The translations under genes were made by a program, and so were the position numbers. A DNA stretch of 64,000 nucleotides from NCBI RefSeq assembly GCF_011303555.1, contig NZ_CP049868.1, forward strand, positions 6,312,639 through 6,376,638. The letters run 5' to 3'. Within the stretch, counting starts at the first letter, position 1. Every line of letters starts with the position of its first letter. Source of the stretch: Pedobacter sp. HDW13. Lineage in GTDB: Bacteria; Bacteroidota; Bacteroidia; Sphingobacteriales; Sphingobacteriaceae. The notes under the pieces were generated by a model. It was not told the origin of the DNA, did no database searches, and saw only the letters and a program-made list of their open reading frames with translations. This document shows positions 17,525-26,624 of this stretch, in pieces.

Positions 17525-18454
17525 CTATGCGTTTTTATATTTCGGCAGGTTAATCAAAAGCACACTTCCTAAAATAATAGCCAGGCCAATCACCTGTGTT
17601 ACACCAATTACTTCGTTAGTAAAAGTTAAACTCAATAAAACAGCCACCACAGGGTTTACGTAAGCATAAGTACTTACTTGCGTAGCCGGACGCACCTTTA
17701 ACAGCCATACATAAGCGCTAAACGCAGCTATTGAGCCAAATAAAATGAGATAAACGATAGACAACCACGCATCGAGAGGAATACTTTCCCAATCAAGCGT
17801 TTTAAATTCTGATTTAATGAAACTACCGGGTAAAAAAGCAACACTCGCCATTAGCATTTGCCAACCCGTATTTACCGAAACTGAACTACCGGTTGTAGGA
17901 TGATATTTAGAATAAAGTGAGCCCCCAGCCCAAGCAACCGGTCCGAAAACAAGTAACACCATACCAATAATTTGCAGATTACTCTGTGGCTTATCAAGTG
18001 CTTGTATGAGCTGGTTACCAAAAAGCAACACCACTCCTAAAAAACCAATTACAAGTCCTGATACAATGTATTTATTGCTAAGGTTTTCTTTCCAATGCGA
18101 TTTATCTAAAATAACAAACCAGATTGCAGCCGAAGCCACCATAATAGCCACTAAACCGCTAGGAATAAACTGTTCTACCCAAATTACAATACCATTTCCC
18201 AACCCTAACATTAAAACACCACTTACCGTGGCAATTTTGATGGTTTTGAGGTTAAAAATATCTTCTCCCTTAAATTTACACCAGCCCAACATTAAAATAC
18301 CAGCTATAAAAAACCTGACTACTCCCAAAACAAAAGGTGGAAAACCGGCCAGTGCCTTCTGGATAAAAAAATAGGTGGAGCCCCAAACTATATATACGAT
18401 CGCAAATGCCAGGTAAACCATTACCGGCGATGCTTTTTTGTTTAAATCTGTCAT
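17525..18454 (-). CDS. EamA/DMT family transporter
   Basis: A 309-aa inner-membrane protein with about ten hydrophobic segments and two tandem EamA repeats. It belongs to the drug/metabolite transporter family that exports amino acids or other metabolites. Signatures include AIVYIVWGSTYFFIQKALAG at the start, the charged first-loop motif, and the second repeat (LILFGSIAAFSAYVWLLKVR, ...TYAYVNPVVAVLLSL). It lies 4 nt downstream of an Lrp/AsnC regulator on the same strand. This pairing suggests amino-acid-responsive control of an exporter (inference). The specific substrate cannot be told. Confidence 0.9.
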   Translation of the reverse strand: MTDLNKKASPVMVYLAFAIVYIVWGSTYFFIQKALAGFPPFVLGVVRFFIAGILMLGWCKFKGEDIFNLKTIKIATVSGVLMLGLGNGIVIWVEQFIPSGLVAIMVASAAIWFVILDKSHWKENLSNKYIVSGLVIGFLGVVLLFGNQLIQALDKPQSNLQIIGMVLLVFGPVAWAGGSLYSKYHPTTGSSVSVNTGWQMLMASVAFLPGSFIKSEFKTLDWESIPLDAWLSIVYLILFGSIAAFSAYVWLLKVRPATQVSTYAYVNPVVAVLLSLTFTNEVIGVTQVIGLAIILGSVLLINLPKYKNA

Positions 18455-18458
18455 GATG

Positions 18459-18938
18459 TTATTTTTCTGGGATTACTAATTTTTGCTGTTCTTTTACCGT
18501 TTCCAATACGATGGTAGTTTTAACGGAAAGAATATTGGGTACCTTACTAAAAGAATCGCGCAGCAAAGCCATCAGTGAAGCTGAATCGGCCGTTCGTACT
18601 TTTACCAGAAAACAATCATCACCTGCAATTACATGTACCTCCTGCACATCCGCAATTTTAGCCAGTTCGTTCGCCGTATCGCTGCAGCCTAAACTTTGCG
18701 ATGATTTTAAAGAAATAAAAGCCAGTAATTTTAGTCCGACTGCATCCGGATTGATCCGGGCATTGTACTGCGTAATTACATTTTTCTTTTCAAGTTTCTT
18801 TACCCGCTCCAGCACAGCTGATGGAACCAGCTCAAGCGCCTTTGCTAAATCGACATTTGAAATACGTGCATTATCCTGCATCAATCTGAGGATAGCCAGA
18901 TCAATATGATCGAGACTAAAATTGTTTTCCGTTACCAT
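18459..18938 (-). CDS. Lrp/AsnC family transcriptional regulator
   Basis: A 159-aa Lrp-type regulator: an N-terminal helix-turn-helix (LDHIDLAILRLMQDNARISN...VPSAVLERVKKLEKKNVI) followed by the RAM/AsnC ligand-binding fold (ADVQEVHVIAGDDCFLVKV). It is first in an operon with the EamA transporter and probably controls it and itself in response to an amino acid. The AT-rich region upstream (18940-19040) contains many ATT/AAT runs where Lrp proteins often bind; no specific operator is assigned. Confidence 0.92.
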   Translation of the reverse strand: MVTENNFSLDHIDLAILRLMQDNARISNVDLAKALELVPSAVLERVKKLEKKNVITQYNARINPDAVGLKLLAFISLKSSQSLGCSDTANELAKIADVQEVHVIAGDDCFLVKVRTADSASLMALLRDSFSKVPNILSVKTTIVLETVKEQQKLVIPEK

Positions 18939-19046
18939 ATTATAAAACTACAAACATTTAGAATAAAAATCATTATTAATTAACAAAAAATGAATTTTAT
19001 TCAGAATAATAATTTTAACATGACAAATAGTCAAAATTAAACAATT

Positions 19047-19376
19047 TCACATCCCCAGTTTATCATACAGATCAATTACCTTTTTACGTAGTTTATTGAT
19101 TTCTTCATCTTTTTCCATCAGTTCTTTTTTTAGCATAGCCAGCTCTCCAGCTGTATCAAGAGCTGCAGACAATCCAAGCAACTGAGCTACAGGAACTTTA
19201 AAGACTTTTGAAATTTGTTGTAAGCGGGAAATATTAAGGTCGGTTTGACCTGTTTCGATTTTACAAAAGGCCGGAGTAGAGATATTCAGTTTCTTAGCGG
19301 CATCGGCCTGACTTAAATTTAAGGAATGCCTGCATTGCTTAATGTTGTCTCCTATGCTTTTTATCTGATTAGACAT
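19047..19376 (-). CDS. Xre-family HTH regulator with C-terminal coiled coil
   Basis: A 109-aa protein with an HTH_3/Cro-C1 domain at about residues 9-66 (IKQCRHSLNLSQADAAKKLN...AFCKIETGQTDLNISRLQQI) and a heptad-like tail (ELMEKDEEINKLRKKVIDLYDKL) that could dimerise. There is no adjacent toxin-like gene, so a toxin-antitoxin role is not supported. Target unknown. Upstream, on the minus strand, is the AT-rich spacer shared with the Lrp gene. Confidence 0.88.
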   Translation of the reverse strand: MSNQIKSIGDNIKQCRHSLNLSQADAAKKLNISTPAFCKIETGQTDLNISRLQQISKVFKVPVAQLLGLSAALDTAGELAMLKKELMEKDEEINKLRKKVIDLYDKLGM

Positions 19377-19378
19377 GA

Positions 19379-19487
19379 GATACTGGATTTGAGATATGAG
19401 ACACTGGGTATAGATTTAAGTGGTTAGACATGAGATCTGAGAAGACTACTGGCTTAAATCTCCTCTCTCAAATCTCACATCTAATAT
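19379..19487. repeat. short-word spacer repeat (GATTTGAGATATGAG type), inverted arms
   Basis: Left arm words GGATTTGAGATATGAGA and ATGAGATCTGAG face the right arm CTCTCTCAAATCTCACATCT, an approximate inverse complement. The spacer lies between mpl and the Xre gene. Similar words occur at 20841-20880 and 27039-27120. Confidence 0.6.
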
Positions 19488-20840
19488 CTATTTATTTAAT
19501 GCAGCTGCCAGCTCGGGCAAATCAAAACCAGCATAATTACCAGAACTCATCATTAATAAGTTGGTATCGGCATAATGCAGGCTCAGTAAGTAGGCCTTTA
19601 GTTTTTCAGCATCGTTAAAAAATTTCAGTTTTGGATTATGGAAGGCATTTTGAACATCATCTTCTGAAAATGGCTCCATCTGCTTCTGCTCAAAAGATTT
19701 AACATCGATAAACACAATGGCATCATCGGCTTTATCCATAGCACCGGCATACTCTTTTAAGAAATCCTTATTCAAACTACTAAAAGTATGCAATTCGATA
19801 CAGGCCACCAGCTTACGATTGGTAAATTGTGTTTTAACGGCATCAATTGTAGCTTTTAATTTCGATGGCGAATGTGCAAAATCTTTATACACATTGGTCG
19901 AAGCATCGACTGAAATAACTTCTAGACGTTTTGCAGCACCAGTAAAAGAAGAAATAGCGGTATTAAACTCAGCTTCGTCTATTTCCAGTTGTGCACACAC
20001 CAGCCTGGCAGCGTTCAGGTTCATTAAATTATGGTCGCCAAAAACTTTTAAAGCTGTGTTTTCAGGAAGCAAATAAGTAATTCCATCCTTAATTTCATGT
20101 TCAGGAATGGCGTAACCAATTTTATTTACCTTAGCCTTTGAATGGCTTACAATCTCATTTAAATCAGCATCTGCTTCACAATAAATCAGGGTACCATTTT
20201 CTTCAATTGTATCGATAAATTTATCAAACTGTGCAGTGTAATCGGCATAGGTAGGAAAAACATTGATATGATCCCATGCAATACCGCTAATTACAGCAAC
20301 ATTGGCTTTATAGAGGTGAAATTTAGGCCTTCTATCAATCGGCGACGATAAATACTCATCACCTTCAATAATCATTACTGGCGCTTCTGCTGTTACTTTC
20401 ACCATGGTTTCGAAACCAGCCAGTTGTGCACCAACTAAGTAATCAAAATCACGATTATAATAATTTAGCACATGCAAAATCATGCTGGTAATGGTTGTTT
20501 TACCATGACTACCGCCAATAACTACACGTAATTTATTTTTGCTTTGTTCGTAAATGTACTCGGGATATGAATAGATTTTAACGCCCATTTCCTGTGCCTT
20601 CAACAACTCAGGGTTATCGATCCGGGCATGCATCCCCAAAATAACCGCTTCCAAATCGCTGGTAATGCGGCTATCATCCCAACCCATTTCGGCCGGCAAC
20701 AAGCCATATTTATCCAAACGGGATTTCGCAGGCTCAAAAATCACATCATCCGAACCGGTAATCTGATAACCTTTTTTATGCAGGGCAATAGCCAGATTGT
20801 GCATCGCACTTCCACCTATTGCAATAAAATGTATACGCAT
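19488..20840 (-). CDS. mpl: UDP-N-acetylmuramate ligase family, Mpl type (murein peptide recycling)
   Basis: A 450-aa Mur ligase. Mpl attaches the recycled tripeptide L-Ala-gamma-D-Glu-meso-DAP to UDP-MurNAc in the cytoplasm. Motifs are the N-terminal Rossmann loop AIGGSAMHNLAIAL (the Mpl/MurC style), the ATP P-loop GGSHGKTT, the Mg-binding EGDEY, and DHINVFPTYADY. The C-terminal domain includes the ATP-recognition DFAHSPSKL. The length fits Mpl rather than MurC. It shares the minus strand with prmA-tpiA downstream in the window, separated by short-word repeats. MurC is the alternative assignment but less likely. Confidence 0.88.
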   Translation of the reverse strand: MRIHFIAIGGSAMHNLAIALHKKGYQITGSDDVIFEPAKSRLDKYGLLPAEMGWDDSRITSDLEAVILGMHARIDNPELLKAQEMGVKIYSYPEYIYEQSKNKLRVVIGGSHGKTTITSMILHVLNYYNRDFDYLVGAQLAGFETMVKVTAEAPVMIIEGDEYLSSPIDRRPKFHLYKANVAVISGIAWDHINVFPTYADYTAQFDKFIDTIEENGTLIYCEADADLNEIVSHSKAKVNKIGYAIPEHEIKDGITYLLPENTALKVFGDHNLMNLNAARLVCAQLEIDEAEFNTAISSFTGAAKRLEVISVDASTNVYKDFAHSPSKLKATIDAVKTQFTNRKLVACIELHTFSSLNKDFLKEYAGAMDKADDAIVFIDVKSFEQKQMEPFSEDDVQNAFHNPKLKFFNDAEKLKAYLLSLHYADTNLLMMSSGNYAGFDLPELAAALNK

Positions 20841-20937
20841 ATTTTTAATATTTTAGATTTGAGAGGTTAGATTTGAGATATGAGAACAACTATTAAATTT
20901 TCTGCTTTCCACCTTAAACCCTCAACCTTCCATCCTT

Positions 20938-21777
20938 CTACCTTTTCTCAAATTGTGCCGCTACCCACTCACCATTTTGCTTATGGTCGATATATTTAAT
21001 ACCATATTTAGCGCATTCAGCAGTGATCATACTTAAATCCGGATCGAGATAAAAACCGCTGAAGAAAATCTTGCCTGATGGTTTCAATACTTCGGCATAG
21101 CGGTGAATCTGATCTAAAAGGATATTCCTGTTGATGTTGGCAAAAATAACATCGTACACTTCGTCCGGAATCACTTCTTTACTGCCGCAGAGTGCTGTTA
21201 AATTGTCTACCTTATTAAGCGCAGCATTTTCTATAGCACTTTGATAACAAATATCATCATAATCGATAGCTACCAGACTTTTTGCACCTAATTTAGCAGC
21301 AAGGATAGCCAAAATGGCTGTACCACAGCCCATATCTAATACGGCTTTATCTTTTACATCGGCAGCCAGAATATACTGCATCACCATCGTTGTAGTTTGG
21401 TGGTGACCGGTACCGAATGACATTTTCGGATCGATTACGATTTCGTACGGGAAAGATGGCTGTGGCTCATGGAAAGTTGCCCTTACGTAACACACATCAT
21501 CAATTACCAGCGGACTAAAATTTTTCTCCCATTCGGCATTCCAATTTTCATCTGCAACATCTTCTAAAGTATAATCTGTTGTAAATTCATCACTATAATT
21601 AGCCAGCAAATCTTTCAGTTCCTGCTCGTTAAAGTTATCCTTGATTACGAAAGCTGTAAAACCTCCCTCGCTATCTTCGAAAGTATCGAAGCCTAAATCG
21701 GCAAGATCGCTAATAAGCAAATCCTGCTGATAGTCTTCGATACTTTTAAATGTAAATATTGCTTTTGTATATTGCAT
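20938..21777 (-). CDS. prmA: ribosomal protein L11 methyltransferase
   Basis: PrmA trimethylates ribosomal protein L11 using S-adenosylmethionine in the cytoplasm. The 279-aa protein has a small N-terminal L11-recognition domain and a Rossmann methyltransferase domain containing DPKMSFGTGHHQTT (family signature), VLDMGCGTAILAILAAKLG (SAM motif I) and ANINRNILLDQ. It overlaps tpiA by 1 nt (shared base at 21777), so both are translated from one transcript. Length is usual for Bacteroidota PrmA. Confidence 0.95.
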   Translation of the reverse strand: MQYTKAIFTFKSIEDYQQDLLISDLADLGFDTFEDSEGGFTAFVIKDNFNEQELKDLLANYSDEFTTDYTLEDVADENWNAEWEKNFSPLVIDDVCYVRATFHEPQPSFPYEIVIDPKMSFGTGHHQTTTMVMQYILAADVKDKAVLDMGCGTAILAILAAKLGAKSLVAIDYDDICYQSAIENAALNKVDNLTALCGSKEVIPDEVYDVIFANINRNILLDQIHRYAEVLKPSGKIFFSGFYLDPDLSMITAECAKYGIKYIDHKQNGEWVAAQFEKR

Positions 21778-22538
21778 TAGCTGTTTAATGCTTTAATAAT
21801 ATCTGTAAAATCGCGCGATTTTAATGATGCACCACCAATAAGACCACCATCGATATCTTTTTGGGCAAACAAGCTTGCTGCGTTACCTGGGTTACAGCTA
21901 CCGCCATACAAAATAGTTGTATCATCAGCCACGTTGAAACCATATTTTGCATGAATTTCGCTACGTATAAAAGCATGAATATCTTGCGCCTGCTCTGGTG
22001 AAGCGGTTAAACCTGTACCAATAGCCCAAACCGGCTCGTAAGCGATTACAATTTTCTTGAAATCTTCTTCAGTTAAACCGAAAATACCTTCTACCAATTG
22101 TTTTTTTAATACTTCGTAGTAACTTCCGTTGTTACGCTCGTCTAAAGTTTCGCCGATACAAAAAATTGGCGTTAAGCCGTTAGCTAAAGCAACTTTAGTT
22201 TTTTCTGCTAATAAAGCGTCGCTTTCAGCAAAATACTGTCTGCGCTCTGAGTGACCTAAAATAACATATTCTGCACCAACAGATTTAACCATTTTGGCAG
22301 AAGTTTCGCCTGTATAAGCACCACTTTCTTTATCGCTGATATTCTGAGCGCCAATTTTAACATCATTACCACCCAATTTTGCCAGGCTGTTTAAATGGAT
22401 AAATGGTGAACAGATGATTGCTAACTGATCGCCCTTGCGCTCATCTCTAACCATATTTACGATTTCACTGAATAACGAAACACCTTCGTTATAATCTAAG
22501 TTCATTTTCCAGTTACCGGCAACAATCTTTTTTCTCAT
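21777..22538 (-). CDS. tpiA: triosephosphate isomerase
   Basis: TpiA interconverts glyceraldehyde-3-phosphate and dihydroxyacetone phosphate in glycolysis. The 253-aa TIM barrel shows the N-terminal AGNWKMN, the general acid His in ILGHSERR, the catalytic Glu loop AYEPVWAIGTGLTASPEQ, and phosphate-binding GGSCNPGNA and GLIGGASL. It precedes prmA with a 1-nt overlap. Complete, no anomalies. Confidence 0.98.
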   Translation of the reverse strand: MRKKIVAGNWKMNLDYNEGVSLFSEIVNMVRDERKGDQLAIICSPFIHLNSLAKLGGNDVKIGAQNISDKESGAYTGETSAKMVKSVGAEYVILGHSERRQYFAESDALLAEKTKVALANGLTPIFCIGETLDERNNGSYYEVLKKQLVEGIFGLTEEDFKKIVIAYEPVWAIGTGLTASPEQAQDIHAFIRSEIHAKYGFNVADDTTILYGGSCNPGNAASLFAQKDIDGGLIGGASLKSRDFTDIIKALNS

Positions 22539-22586
22539 TTTGTATTATTTAATGGTTGGTTGATCTTTTTCAGATCAGATTTTATA

Positions 22587-23759
22587 TTAAAATCGTCTAT
22601 ACGATTCGGTTAATTCAAATACTTTTGTCAGGATGTTTTTTTCTACCTCATTAAAGGCCACATCCTTTCTTGCAAACACCTTTTCGGTTGTTTCGAACAT
22701 TTTATGCAATTTATAAGCCTCGAAACCAGCAGCACCACCCCAACTAAAATCGGCAATGTGGTGTGGAGGAAAACCGGCACCAAAAACGTTAGCTCCAATT
22801 CCGACTACAGTACCAGTGTTAAACATGGTATTAATACCGCTTTTGGCATGATCGCCCATAATTAACCCACAAAATTGAAGGTTGGTATTGCGCATTTTTT
22901 TGCTTTCATAATTGTAAAGCTTTACTTCAGCATAATTATTTTTTAAATTCGAGTTGTTGGTATCGGCACCAATGTTGCACCACTCGCCCATTACCGAATT
23001 ACCCAGGTAACCTTCGTGACCTTTGGCTGAGTTGCCCCAAATTACCGAATTATTAATTTCACCTCCAGCACGGCTGTTCGGACCAATGGTAGTACCTGAA
23101 TATATTTTAGCACCCATTTTTACCGATGAATTTTCGCAAAGAGCAAAAGAGCCTCTTATTAAACTGCCTTCCCAAACTTCGGCATTTTTACCGATATAAA
23201 TGGGTCCGTAACCACTATTCAATACGCTACACTCTACCTTAGCGCCTTCCTCCAGAAAAATATCGTTCCCTAACAACTGGTTGGTACTGCTTAATTTTGC
23301 CGAGGTACGACCTTCGGTTAACAACTTAAAATCTTTTCTGATCTCGGCAGGGTTATTCCCAAAAATATGCTCGGGGTAGCTAATCCTGGTGAAATTTAAT
23401 TGATAATCAACCGGCTTTAACTGCATTTGAGCCTGCTGATAAGTTAATACCTCGCTATTCCTAAAAGCCAAAACAACATCGCCAGCCAATAATACTTCAC
23501 CGCTTTTAAGCACAGTAATGGCATTAAGCAAATCATCATCAGGGCAAACCGACCCGTTTATAAACAAACTGGCGTTAGATTTTGGAGCAAATTTTACGGA
23601 GAGGTAGTCCTGAGTTTGAAAGCCAAAGTCGGCTTTTAAGTGTTTCGCCCATTTTTCTGCAATGGTTAAAATACCAATGCGCAGATCGGCCACAGGCCTG
23701 GTAAACGTAAGCGGACGTAAAGACATCCAGCTGGCATCATCAAAAAGATTGATTGTCAT
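22587..23759 (-). CDS. GlmU-like sugar nucleotidyltransferase with left-handed beta-helix
   Basis: A 390-aa protein starting MTINLFDDASWMSLRPLTFTRP; 13 more codons are open upstream but overlap the rpmE2 terminator, so ATG 23757-23759 was chosen. The N-terminal half is a divergent nucleotidyltransferase-like domain. The C-terminal half has hexapeptide repeats of a left-handed beta-helix (VLNSGYGPIYIGKNAEVWEG, VKMGAKIYSGTTIGPNSRAGGEINNSVIW), as in GlmU. Bacteroidota carry this type, commonly annotated as GlmU-family; the exact substrate is uncertain. It is 48 nt upstream of tpiA and may share its transcript. Confidence 0.85.
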   Translation of the reverse strand: MTINLFDDASWMSLRPLTFTRPVADLRIGILTIAEKWAKHLKADFGFQTQDYLSVKFAPKSNASLFINGSVCPDDDLLNAITVLKSGEVLLAGDVVLAFRNSEVLTYQQAQMQLKPVDYQLNFTRISYPEHIFGNNPAEIRKDFKLLTEGRTSAKLSSTNQLLGNDIFLEEGAKVECSVLNSGYGPIYIGKNAEVWEGSLIRGSFALCENSSVKMGAKIYSGTTIGPNSRAGGEINNSVIWGNSAKGHEGYLGNSVMGEWCNIGADTNNSNLKNNYAEVKLYNYESKKMRNTNLQFCGLIMGDHAKSGINTMFNTGTVVGIGANVFGAGFPPHHIADFSWGGAAGFEAYKLHKMFETTEKVFARKDVAFNEVEKNILTKVFELTESYRRF

Positions 23760-23770
23760 AAGCAACAAAA

Positions 23771-23807
23771 ATAAAAAAAGTCCCGATGCTTTTGGCAAAG
23801 GGACTTT
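23771..23807 (-). terminator. intrinsic terminator of rpmE2
   Basis: On the minus strand AAAGTCCC / GGGACTTT forms an 8-bp stem with a 15-nt loop, followed by an extended T-rich run. It separates rpmE2 from the GlmU-like gene. Confidence 0.8.
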
Positions 23808-23831
23808 AAAAAATGCTTTTTGTTGCTAAAA

Positions 23832-24080
23832 TTATTTCTTAGCGTAACGGTTTTTGAATTTATCGATACGTCCTGCAGTATCAACCAATTTCATTTTACC
23901 AGTATAAAAAGGGTGTGAAGTATGAGAGATCTCTAATTTATAAAGAGGATACTCATTACCATCTTCCCATTTAATAGTTTCTTTAGTATCTACGCAAGAT
24001 TTTGTTAAGAAAGCATATTCGTTAGACATGTCTTTAAAAACAACTGGTCTGTAGCTTGTTGGGTGCAAATCTTTTTTCAT
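23832..24080 (-). CDS. rpmE2: 50S ribosomal protein L31, type B
   Basis: An 82-aa L31 protein. The start MKKDLHPTSYRPVVFKDMS fits type B; 22 further open codons upstream were rejected as non-homologous. The zinc CxxC pair of type A L31 is missing, with a single Cys in LTKSCVDTKET, as in the zinc-independent paralogue. The rest (DGNEYPLYKLEISHTSHPFYTGK, GRIDKFKNRYAKK) is typical. Type B forms are often induced under zinc limitation by Zur in other bacteria; no Zur box is claimed. A minus-strand AAGATATTTGCA box upstream (about 24191-24202) resembles the smpB leader. Confidence 0.95.
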   Translation of the reverse strand: MKKDLHPTSYRPVVFKDMSNEYAFLTKSCVDTKETIKWEDGNEYPLYKLEISHTSHPFYTGKMKLVDTAGRIDKFKNRYAKK

Positions 24081-24315
24081 TTGAATATTATTTTTAGTTA
24101 TTTGTGTGAAAGCATCAAGAACATTTTTGCAATTTGCTGGCAACAACGCTTATGACATTTCCTATTAGTCTTTCTACCTCTATTTTAGAGGATGCAAATA
24201 TCTTAATTTTATTTTTGATTTACAAGCCTAATGCAAGAATTTTAAATCATAAGCCTTTTCACAACGAGTTCTGGTCTAAAAACCTTTGAAATAATGTCAA
24301 ATAGCAGCTTTTAAA

Positions 24316-24600
24316 CTAATCTTTTTTCTGACTATATTTTTTCCAGGTTTCTATTTTGGCCTTTTGTCTGACGATGTAAGCATCGGCAATTACTTCAGCC
24401 GAGCTCGAACCTTCAACCGTCTCAAGTAATTCCTTTAATTTATACTGATCTACATCTGCCTTGTATAAAATCTGAATCAATTTCGGAAAATCATTATCAA
24501 TCAGATACGCAAATGCATCAACCATCACCTCCCGCAGTTGATTTTCGGAAAGGTTTTCGGGCACATCGAAATCTTTACTGATGATACTAATTAATGACAT
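24316..24600 (-). CDS. small hypothetical protein
   Basis: A 94-aa acidic, helical cytoplasmic protein (MSLISIISKDFDVPENL... KAKIETWKKYSQKKD) with no signal peptide, no Cys and no motif I recognise. The pattern NQLREVMVDAFAYLIDNDFPKLIQILY resembles a helical bundle. It stands alone, with a 170-bp AT-rich gap to rpmE2 on one side and a short-word spacer on the other. Probably a conserved Bacteroidota protein of unknown function. Confidence 0.75.
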   Translation of the reverse strand: MSLISIISKDFDVPENLSENQLREVMVDAFAYLIDNDFPKLIQILYKADVDQYKLKELLETVEGSSSAEVIADAYIVRQKAKIETWKKYSQKKD

Positions 24601-24692
24601 CGAATAGGATTTATAAGATTTTAGAGTTTAAAGATTTTTTTTGCAAAGTTTTCATTAAGCGAAAAACAATAGTACAAAGTTAATGATGTTTA

Positions 24693-24772
24693 GATTAGCT
24701 CCCTCATTCATTTTCCATTTCCCATCTTATCTCTTCCATCACATCTCCCATCTTACATTATCCATCCCCCCC
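24693..24772. repeat. CATTTTCCATTTCCCATCT word spacer
   Basis: A low-complexity spacer of recurring CCATCT/CCCATCTTA words (TTTCCATTTCCCATCTTATC and onward). The opposite-orientation words GGAAGATGGAAG occur at 50332-50365. No gene is present in this gap. Confidence 0.5.
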
Positions 24773-24773
24773 T

Positions 24774-25181
24774 CTACACCCATTTTATCTCCTGGCAAAG
24801 CTCTATTAGTACGCCGTTTGTTTGTTTAGGATGAACAAAACACACCATTTTATTATCGGCACCTTTTTTGGGTGCTTCGTTTAACAACACAAAACCACTG
24901 GCCTTTAAGCGTTCCATTTCGGCCAGGATATCATCAACAGCAAAAGCAATATGATGAATCCCCTCCCCCTTTTTCTCCAGAAAGCGTGCAATAGCACTAT
25001 CATCGGATGTAGCTTCGAGCAACTCAACCTTGTTATCGCCGGCTTTAAAAAACGCTGTATTTACTTGTTCTGCCGCTACGGTTTCGGTTTTGTAGCACGA
25101 AGTATTAAGCAAAAGCTCGTAAAGCGGAACCGACTTATTTAAACTGTTTACGGCAATTCCGATATGTTCTATCTTATTCAT
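24774..25181 (-). CDS. mce: methylmalonyl-CoA epimerase
   Basis: A 135-aa VOC-superfamily enzyme that epimerises (2R)- and (2S)-methylmalonyl-CoA, linking propionyl-CoA metabolism with the TCA cycle. Start MNKIEHIGIAVNSL contains the first metal His; further ligands are expected around VELLEATSDDS, EGIHHIAFAVDDI and VLIELCQ. Thirty-four extra open codons upstream were rejected because they are not family-like and run into the divergent iscS promoter region. It is divergent from iscS; the mutase genes are not in the window. Confidence 0.93.
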   Translation of the reverse strand: MNKIEHIGIAVNSLNKSVPLYELLLNTSCYKTETVAAEQVNTAFFKAGDNKVELLEATSDDSAIARFLEKKGEGIHHIAFAVDDILAEMERLKASGFVLLNEAPKKGADNKMVCFVHPKQTNGVLIELCQEIKWV

Positions 25182-25249
25182 CGATTTAAAAGGTTGGTTA
25201 AATGTAAAAATGCAGGTTTTCTCTATAACCTCATAGCTATTATTTATAA

Positions 25250-25277
25250 TTGTTAGAAAACTTTTTTCGTATCTTTG
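25250..25277 (+). promoter_or_regulatory. Bacteroidota-type promoter of iscS
   Basis: TTG at 25250-25252, a 17-base spacer, then TATCTTTG at 25270-25277 match TTG-N17-TAnnTTTG. The ATG is 23 bases downstream. Confidence 0.65.
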
Positions 25278-25300
25278 TATCAATAATCAACAGAATAAAG

Positions 25301-26512
25301 ATGAAACAGCCGATATATTTAGATAATAATGCTACAACACCGTTAGATCCGAGAGTGTTGGAAGCAATGCTACCTTACTTTACTGAGAAATTTGGAAATG
25401 CCGCGAGCCGCAATCACGCGTTTGGCTGGGTGGCTGAAGAGGGTGTAGATTATGCTCGTGAGCAAGTAGCCAAATTAATCGGCTGTACTGAAAAAGAAAT
25501 TATTTTTACATCAGGTGCTACCGAGGCTGATAACCTGGCCATTAAAGGTGTATTTGAAATGTATAAAGAAAAAGGTAACCACATTATTACTGCGGTTACT
25601 GAGCATAAAGCGGTTTTAGATACCTGCAAACACTTAGAAAAAAATGGTGCACGTGTTACTTATTTAGGTGTTAAAGAAGATGGTTTAATTGATTTAGCTG
25701 AATTAGAAGCTGCCATGACACCAGAAACAATTTTAGTTTCTATCATGTATGGCAACAACGAAATCGGTGTAGTTCAACCAGTTAAAGAAATTTCGGCGAT
25801 TGCACACAAACACGGTGCTTTATTTATGACTGATGCTACGCAGGCAGTTGGTAAAATTCCGGTTGATGTAAATACTGATGGGATTGATTTAATGGCTTTC
25901 TCCGCACACAAAATGTACGGACCAAAAGGTGTTGGTGCACTTTATGTACGTCGTAAAGGTCCAAGAGTTAAAGTTACTGCCCAAATGGATGGTGGTGGTC
26001 ACGAACGCGGCATGCGTTCAGGTACCTTAAACGTTCCGGGTATTGTAGGTTTAGGTAAAGCCTGCGAACTTTGCCGATTAGAAATGGAAAGCGAAGCCGT
26101 TCGTTTATCAGGTTTACGTGATAAATTAGAATCGACTTTAAACAAAATGGAAGAAAGTTATGTTAATGGTAATACACAACACCGTTTACCACACGTAGCG
26201 AACATTTCATTTAAATATGTTGAAGGTGAAGGTTTAATGATGGCTATGAGTGATTTAGCAGTGTCTTCGGGATCGGCTTGTACCTCTGCCTCTTTAGAAC
26301 CATCATACGTTTTAAAAAGCTTAGGTTTATCTGATGACCTGGCTCACTCTTCTATCCGTTTCGGTTTAGGAAGGTTTACCACAGAAGCAGAGATTGACCA
26401 GGCTATTGCTGTTACCGAAAAAGCAGTTAACCACTTAAGAGAACTTTCTCCGCTTTGGGAAATGTTTAAAGAAGGTATTGACCTGAGCAAAATTGAGTGG
26501 GCAGAACACTAA
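25301..26512 (+). CDS. iscS: cysteine desulfurase IscS
   Basis: The 403-aa pyridoxal-phosphate enzyme takes sulfur from cysteine for Fe-S cluster and thiolation pathways. Start at ATG 25301 (MKQPIYLDNNATTPLDP), with the 17 upstream open codons rejected. The PLP lysine is in FSAHKMYGPKGVG, the active-site Cys loop is VSSGSACTSASLEPSYVLK, and the ATEADN and NNEIGV strands are visible. It heads iscS-iscU-iscA, the minimal assembly set for clusters. No iscR or hscAB is adjacent, so local Fe-S regulation is not seen. Confidence 0.97.
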   Translation: MKQPIYLDNNATTPLDPRVLEAMLPYFTEKFGNAASRNHAFGWVAEEGVDYAREQVAKLIGCTEKEIIFTSGATEADNLAIKGVFEMYKEKGNHIITAVTEHKAVLDTCKHLEKNGARVTYLGVKEDGLIDLAELEAAMTPETILVSIMYGNNEIGVVQPVKEISAIAHKHGALFMTDATQAVGKIPVDVNTDGIDLMAFSAHKMYGPKGVGALYVRRKGPRVKVTAQMDGGGHERGMRSGTLNVPGIVGLGKACELCRLEMESEAVRLSGLRDKLESTLNKMEESYVNGNTQHRLPHVANISFKYVEGEGLMMAMSDLAVSSGSACTSASLEPSYVLKSLGLSDDLAHSSIRFGLGRFTTEAEIDQAIAVTEKAVNHLRELSPLWEMFKEGIDLSKIEWAEH

Positions 26513-26600
26513 AACCAGTTTGGAGTTAACAGTTGGCAGTTTTGAGTACACGAACTGGTAATTGATAGCTGAAATTGAAAACTAATTAAAAATTTGCTCC
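26513..26600. repeat. short-word spacer (GTTTGGAGTTAACAGTTGGC type)
   Basis: The iscS-iscU spacer contains CAGTTTGGAGTTAACAGTTG, GGCAGTTTTGAG and GAAATTGAAAACTAA. The same words appear at 42666-42735 and 57741-57821. Confidence 0.5.
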
Positions 26601-26624
26601 TTAGGGAGATTAAAAAATAAAAAC

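Noticed and set aside
19047..19376. Toxin-antitoxin module around the Xre regulator
   Set aside because: No adjacent small toxin-like gene on either side.
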